Below are positions 60,940 to 64,000 of a stretch of DNA of 64,000 nt, one piece after another. The translations under genes were made by a program, and so were the position numbers. Position 1 is the first letter of the stretch. Every line of letters begins with the position of its first letter. The notes under the pieces are model-generated. The model searched no databases. It was not told the DNA's origin and was given only the letters and a program-made list of their open reading frames with translations. The stretch comes from Archilochus colubris (Eukaryota; Chordata; Aves; Apodiformes; Trochilidae), in NCBI GenBank assembly GCA_023079485.1, contig CM041089.1:14089001-14153000 (forward strand), read 5' to 3'.

Positions 60940-63900
60940 CTGGATCATAGAACGGAAACAGGAGGGAGGGAAAAACATAAAAAAAAGGTTTCCATACCTC
61001 TGTGCATAAAGTAGTAACTTAGCACATCATTACCTGAAGCAGGAAACATAAATACATCTTCGTCTTCACACAACACAGGCCAAATTCTGCCACCCACTGT
61101 ATGCCAGTGCAAAGCTGGCCCTGTGACTGGGAGTGCATGCTGCTTCAGTTCTGCTGCTTTCACACACCACTTTATCATTGTTTTAGGTATTTCTGGGATG
61201 TGTGAAATACTCTGCCACCACATAGCAAACTATAAGCCTTGAATACATTGTGTCACCTGGCCAGCTTTGCAAATGAGCCTGCAACAAGTAGGAAATGCCC
61301 CGCCCGCTGATCTATTTACACAATGCAGCGATTTTGGACATGGAATGAGAAAGGCTATGTACACAGCTCAGAAACATCCTTTAGACCAGAGGGTAACATC
61401 CACGTCCTCAGCATAATTCTTCCTTTCTCAGTCATGTGTAGTCCTTCACCCCTCTTGCTTTTAAAGCCACTATTCACATGCACTAGAATCACTTCTGGAA
61501 AGGGTGGCAGAATCTGGCCCAAAGATATTACTGTCCACTTTGTGTATAGCTCCCATTGCCACAATCTCTGAGTGACTGCATGATAAGCAGAAGGAGCTCT
61601 ACATGTCAGCTTTAAAGCAGAAAGAGCAGCCCTGCTGGACACTTCCATGGGGAACCTGCTGGGGAGCCAGATCTAATCTGTCAGCCAGAATTCCCTTGCA
61701 TTTGGGATCTCAACTGTTGCATCCGTGAGTGCTGGGCTATGTGGAGCACCCACACACTGCTGAGCAAGGAGGTCACAGTTAAAGCACTTGGTTCAGTCTC
61801 AGATCTCCTCTTGCCTGTCCTCCCAATGAACACTCAGGTGTTCAAGAAATGGACATCTTGGAAACATGCATACATATGCTGAAAATCCCTGACTGTTAGG
61901 AAGCTCTAACTACTCCCTGTCTGCTGAAGAGTCTGCAGGTGAGAGGGAAGGATAATTTCTCAGCATTCCTCCTAATTATGAAGAAAAGTAATTTCAAAAA
62001 AAGAGGGAAGGGGTGATTAAGCTTGGGTAAACTGGACCCATGGTAGAAGAGCACGGAGTAGGCAGGACAGGTGCTTGGCCCTGTGACACTGGTCAAAGCA
62101 TCTAAGCAGCAGTTGCATGCTCTCCATCCCCAAGGCCAGAGGCAGCCAGGCAGAGGCCAAGGGGAGATGATACTCATGGAAGGTCTCTCAGAAAGGCACA
62201 AGACTGAGAGAAAGACAAAGCCAGGAAAAGGAGGGAGGGGAAGGAGAAGAGAGGATCCAAGAACTGGAACAAGGTAGCAGAGGTGTCAGAGTGGCCAGGA
62301 GCTTAACTTTTGGCTCATCTGACTGAGTAAAGGCAGATTAAGCTCCCAAAATATAATTCTCCCTGATGATGCCTTAAGAAGTGCCCACGGCTGCTGACTG
62401 AGCCAACAACCAGAAGTCCCAGCCAAGATTTTGTATTGGTTTTATTTCTTCATATCTTGGAGAAGTTTTTTGTCTCATGCCTATTCATGGTTCCTTGTCC
62501 AGCCCCGTCCTAGCCTGAGCCATTGTTGTCATGCAGTGTAACACAGATCTATAGTGGCAGAACTCAAAACATTCTCCCAATCAATAGCAGAACTTACTCT
62601 TTGAAAAAGAAAAACACATCAGAGCAAGGTAAGTCTCCAATATGACTGAAAGATTGTTTCTGACTCCCACCTCCAACAGCTGGAATTTTCCCCTCAAGTG
62701 TAGCCAGACTGATTTGGACACACAGTGACCAGCAGTCTGGAAACAAACAAGGCAGTAGCTGGCTAATGTCAGAGTAGGTAAATATTGTGTCTGGTTTACT
62801 GAGATTCTCCTGAAACCCGTATTTCTGTTTCCTTATTACTTTTAATAAACTAAAAATAATAATGTCTCCTTAAATTAACACTTCAGAATACTTTTCTAAG
62901 CCATCTGCAGTCAGCACAGCTCTTTTCAGGTTTTAATTTAAAGCTAATTTTACAGCAGGTCTTCATACATTAGAAGACAAACTACATTTACAGAAATTCT
63001 ACAACAGGAATAAAGCATTGTAACATAGGCTTTTTGAAAGTGTAACATCTTGGGCTCTGTATCCTATTTTGTTCCTAAAAAACTATATTTTCATACTGTA
63101 GAACTGGTTTCAGTGGATAAGGAGAAACACAAATCTTAGTAAAATACAAGATGATGGAAAATATCAAAGGAACACTAATAAAACCTCTAACTTGTCTTAA
63201 AGATTTTATGCTCAACTATTACTTGTATTCTCTGTATTACCATGGCCAGTCCCAGGAACTGCACAGGAATTTATTTTTCTTTTTAATGTTTTTCCAGGAT
63301 ATGATCAGGCTGGTTCTGCCTCATTCCTAAGGCACAGAAAACATGAGCACGCCAGAAACAGCAGCTGATACCACATCTCTTGAAAGACTAACAGAGTTAA
63401 TATGCCCTCAGCTTCTCTGTTTTAATAATTACTTTAATATTTCTCTCCTTTCCATCATATTGTAACATCTGCTTTAGTAAATACTCTATATTATAAAATA
63501 TGTCATCATTTTAAAGCAGAATTTTCATTCTAATTTAGATAGATTCTTGGCAGTCAGCTTCTGCTCAAGGATAATAATCCATAACCCAGTGACTGTGGGA
63601 CTCAGGTGTTATGGAGGTGAATAAAGCCAGGGCCCAAAGGCCTTCAGCTGTCTAAGAAGTGTTCATGGATCATGTAGCTGCATTTTTAAAGTCTGCAGTT
63701 TAATTTTTGTAATTAAAGCATAGTGACAGTGTCAGATTTCAATGCTTCTGATGATAAGGCAATTCTTTATTTCACAGAGCTTGCTGGCAGTCACTCATGC
63801 TTTGGATTTGACCAAAACATTATAAATACACGCAGTTCAGTTCATTAACAGATGGCAAATGCTTTGGTTAAAATAAGACCTTCCTTCCAAAGGGCAAACA

Positions 63901-64000
63901 AGCTCTGAATCCTTTAAAAACACTACTGTTCTGCTGATTTTTCCCCCCCAGTTTTCCTTATTCTTTAATTTCTGCATTTTCATCCTACATAAATTCCACA
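60940..64000 (-). other. BRSK2: BRSK2 intron, continues past the window edge
   Basis: About 3 kb with no further BRSK2 exon recognised. It contains a pair of 19-bp inverted repeats (61077-61095 and 61502-61520), AT-rich sequence near 63480, and nothing else that I can support. Confidence 0.75.
61077..61520. mobile_element. Possible ancient element bounded by inverted repeats
   Basis: AGGCCAAATTCTGCCACCC at 61077-61095 and GGGTGGCAGAATCTGGCCC at 61502-61520 are inverted copies agreeing at 17 of 19 positions. The motif GGCCAGATTCTGCCACCC resembles a word common in old amniote interspersed repeats (recollection, not checked). No target-site duplication is obvious, so the outline of one element is a hypothesis; these could be two separate fragments. 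Confidence 0.35.

Noticed and set aside
60945..61223. A 92-codon - strand frame next to the BRSK2 48-nt exon
   Set aside because: No similarity to BRSK2. It runs through the inverted-repeat motif at 61077 and has no exon boundaries that keep phase.

Overview
The window looks like bird nuclear DNA. It has long AT-rich introns, spliced vertebrate genes, and several CR1 LINE fragments. Some of the CR1 copies keep the ATTCTATG-type 3' tail that is typical of avian CR1. There is no prokaryotic gene organisation: nearly all open frames are chance frames or decayed CR1 reverse-transcriptase frames.

Two conserved genes can be read directly, and they converge. On the + strand, four coding exons of MOB2 (a MOB-family co-activator of NDR kinases) lie at 18953-28703. 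They are followed by a 3' UTR of about 1 kb ending near 29.7 kb. The first coding exon, which should encode only a handful of residues, was not found; most of 1-18952 is therefore read as intron. On the - strand lies the 3' end of BRSK2 (brain-specific SAD-A kinase). A 48-nt internal exon is at 60892-60939 and the long C-terminal exon at 48153-48376, followed by a 3' UTR of about 3.1 kb rich in simple repeats that runs to about 45.03 kb. A second acceptor inside this terminal region (47639) would give the alternative short tail ending IIPKS. BRSK2 and MOB2 are also convergent neighbours in human, so this is conserved synteny (from memory).

Between the two genes (29.7-45.0 kb) there is no recognised protein gene. 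A CpG island at about 43.97-44.80 kb carries two consensus splice donors on the - strand. Several acceptor-donor pairs occur leftward from it (41944-41995, 40008-40091, 37446-37865, 36985-37160). The + strand here is visibly A-rich, as expected if the - strand is transcribed. The best reading is an uncharacterised, probably non-coding, - strand transcript.

Mobile DNA: CR1 fragments at about 1530-2232 (-), 10286-10745 (-), 21312-21640 (+), 32465-32690 (-), 41214-41360 (+), 53480-54300 (-), 57001-57553 (+) and 57554-57630 (+); one complete 316-bp solo LTR at 15518-15833 with a 6-bp target duplication; and a possible old inverted-repeat element at 61077-61520. No tRNA, rRNA or recognised small RNA was seen.
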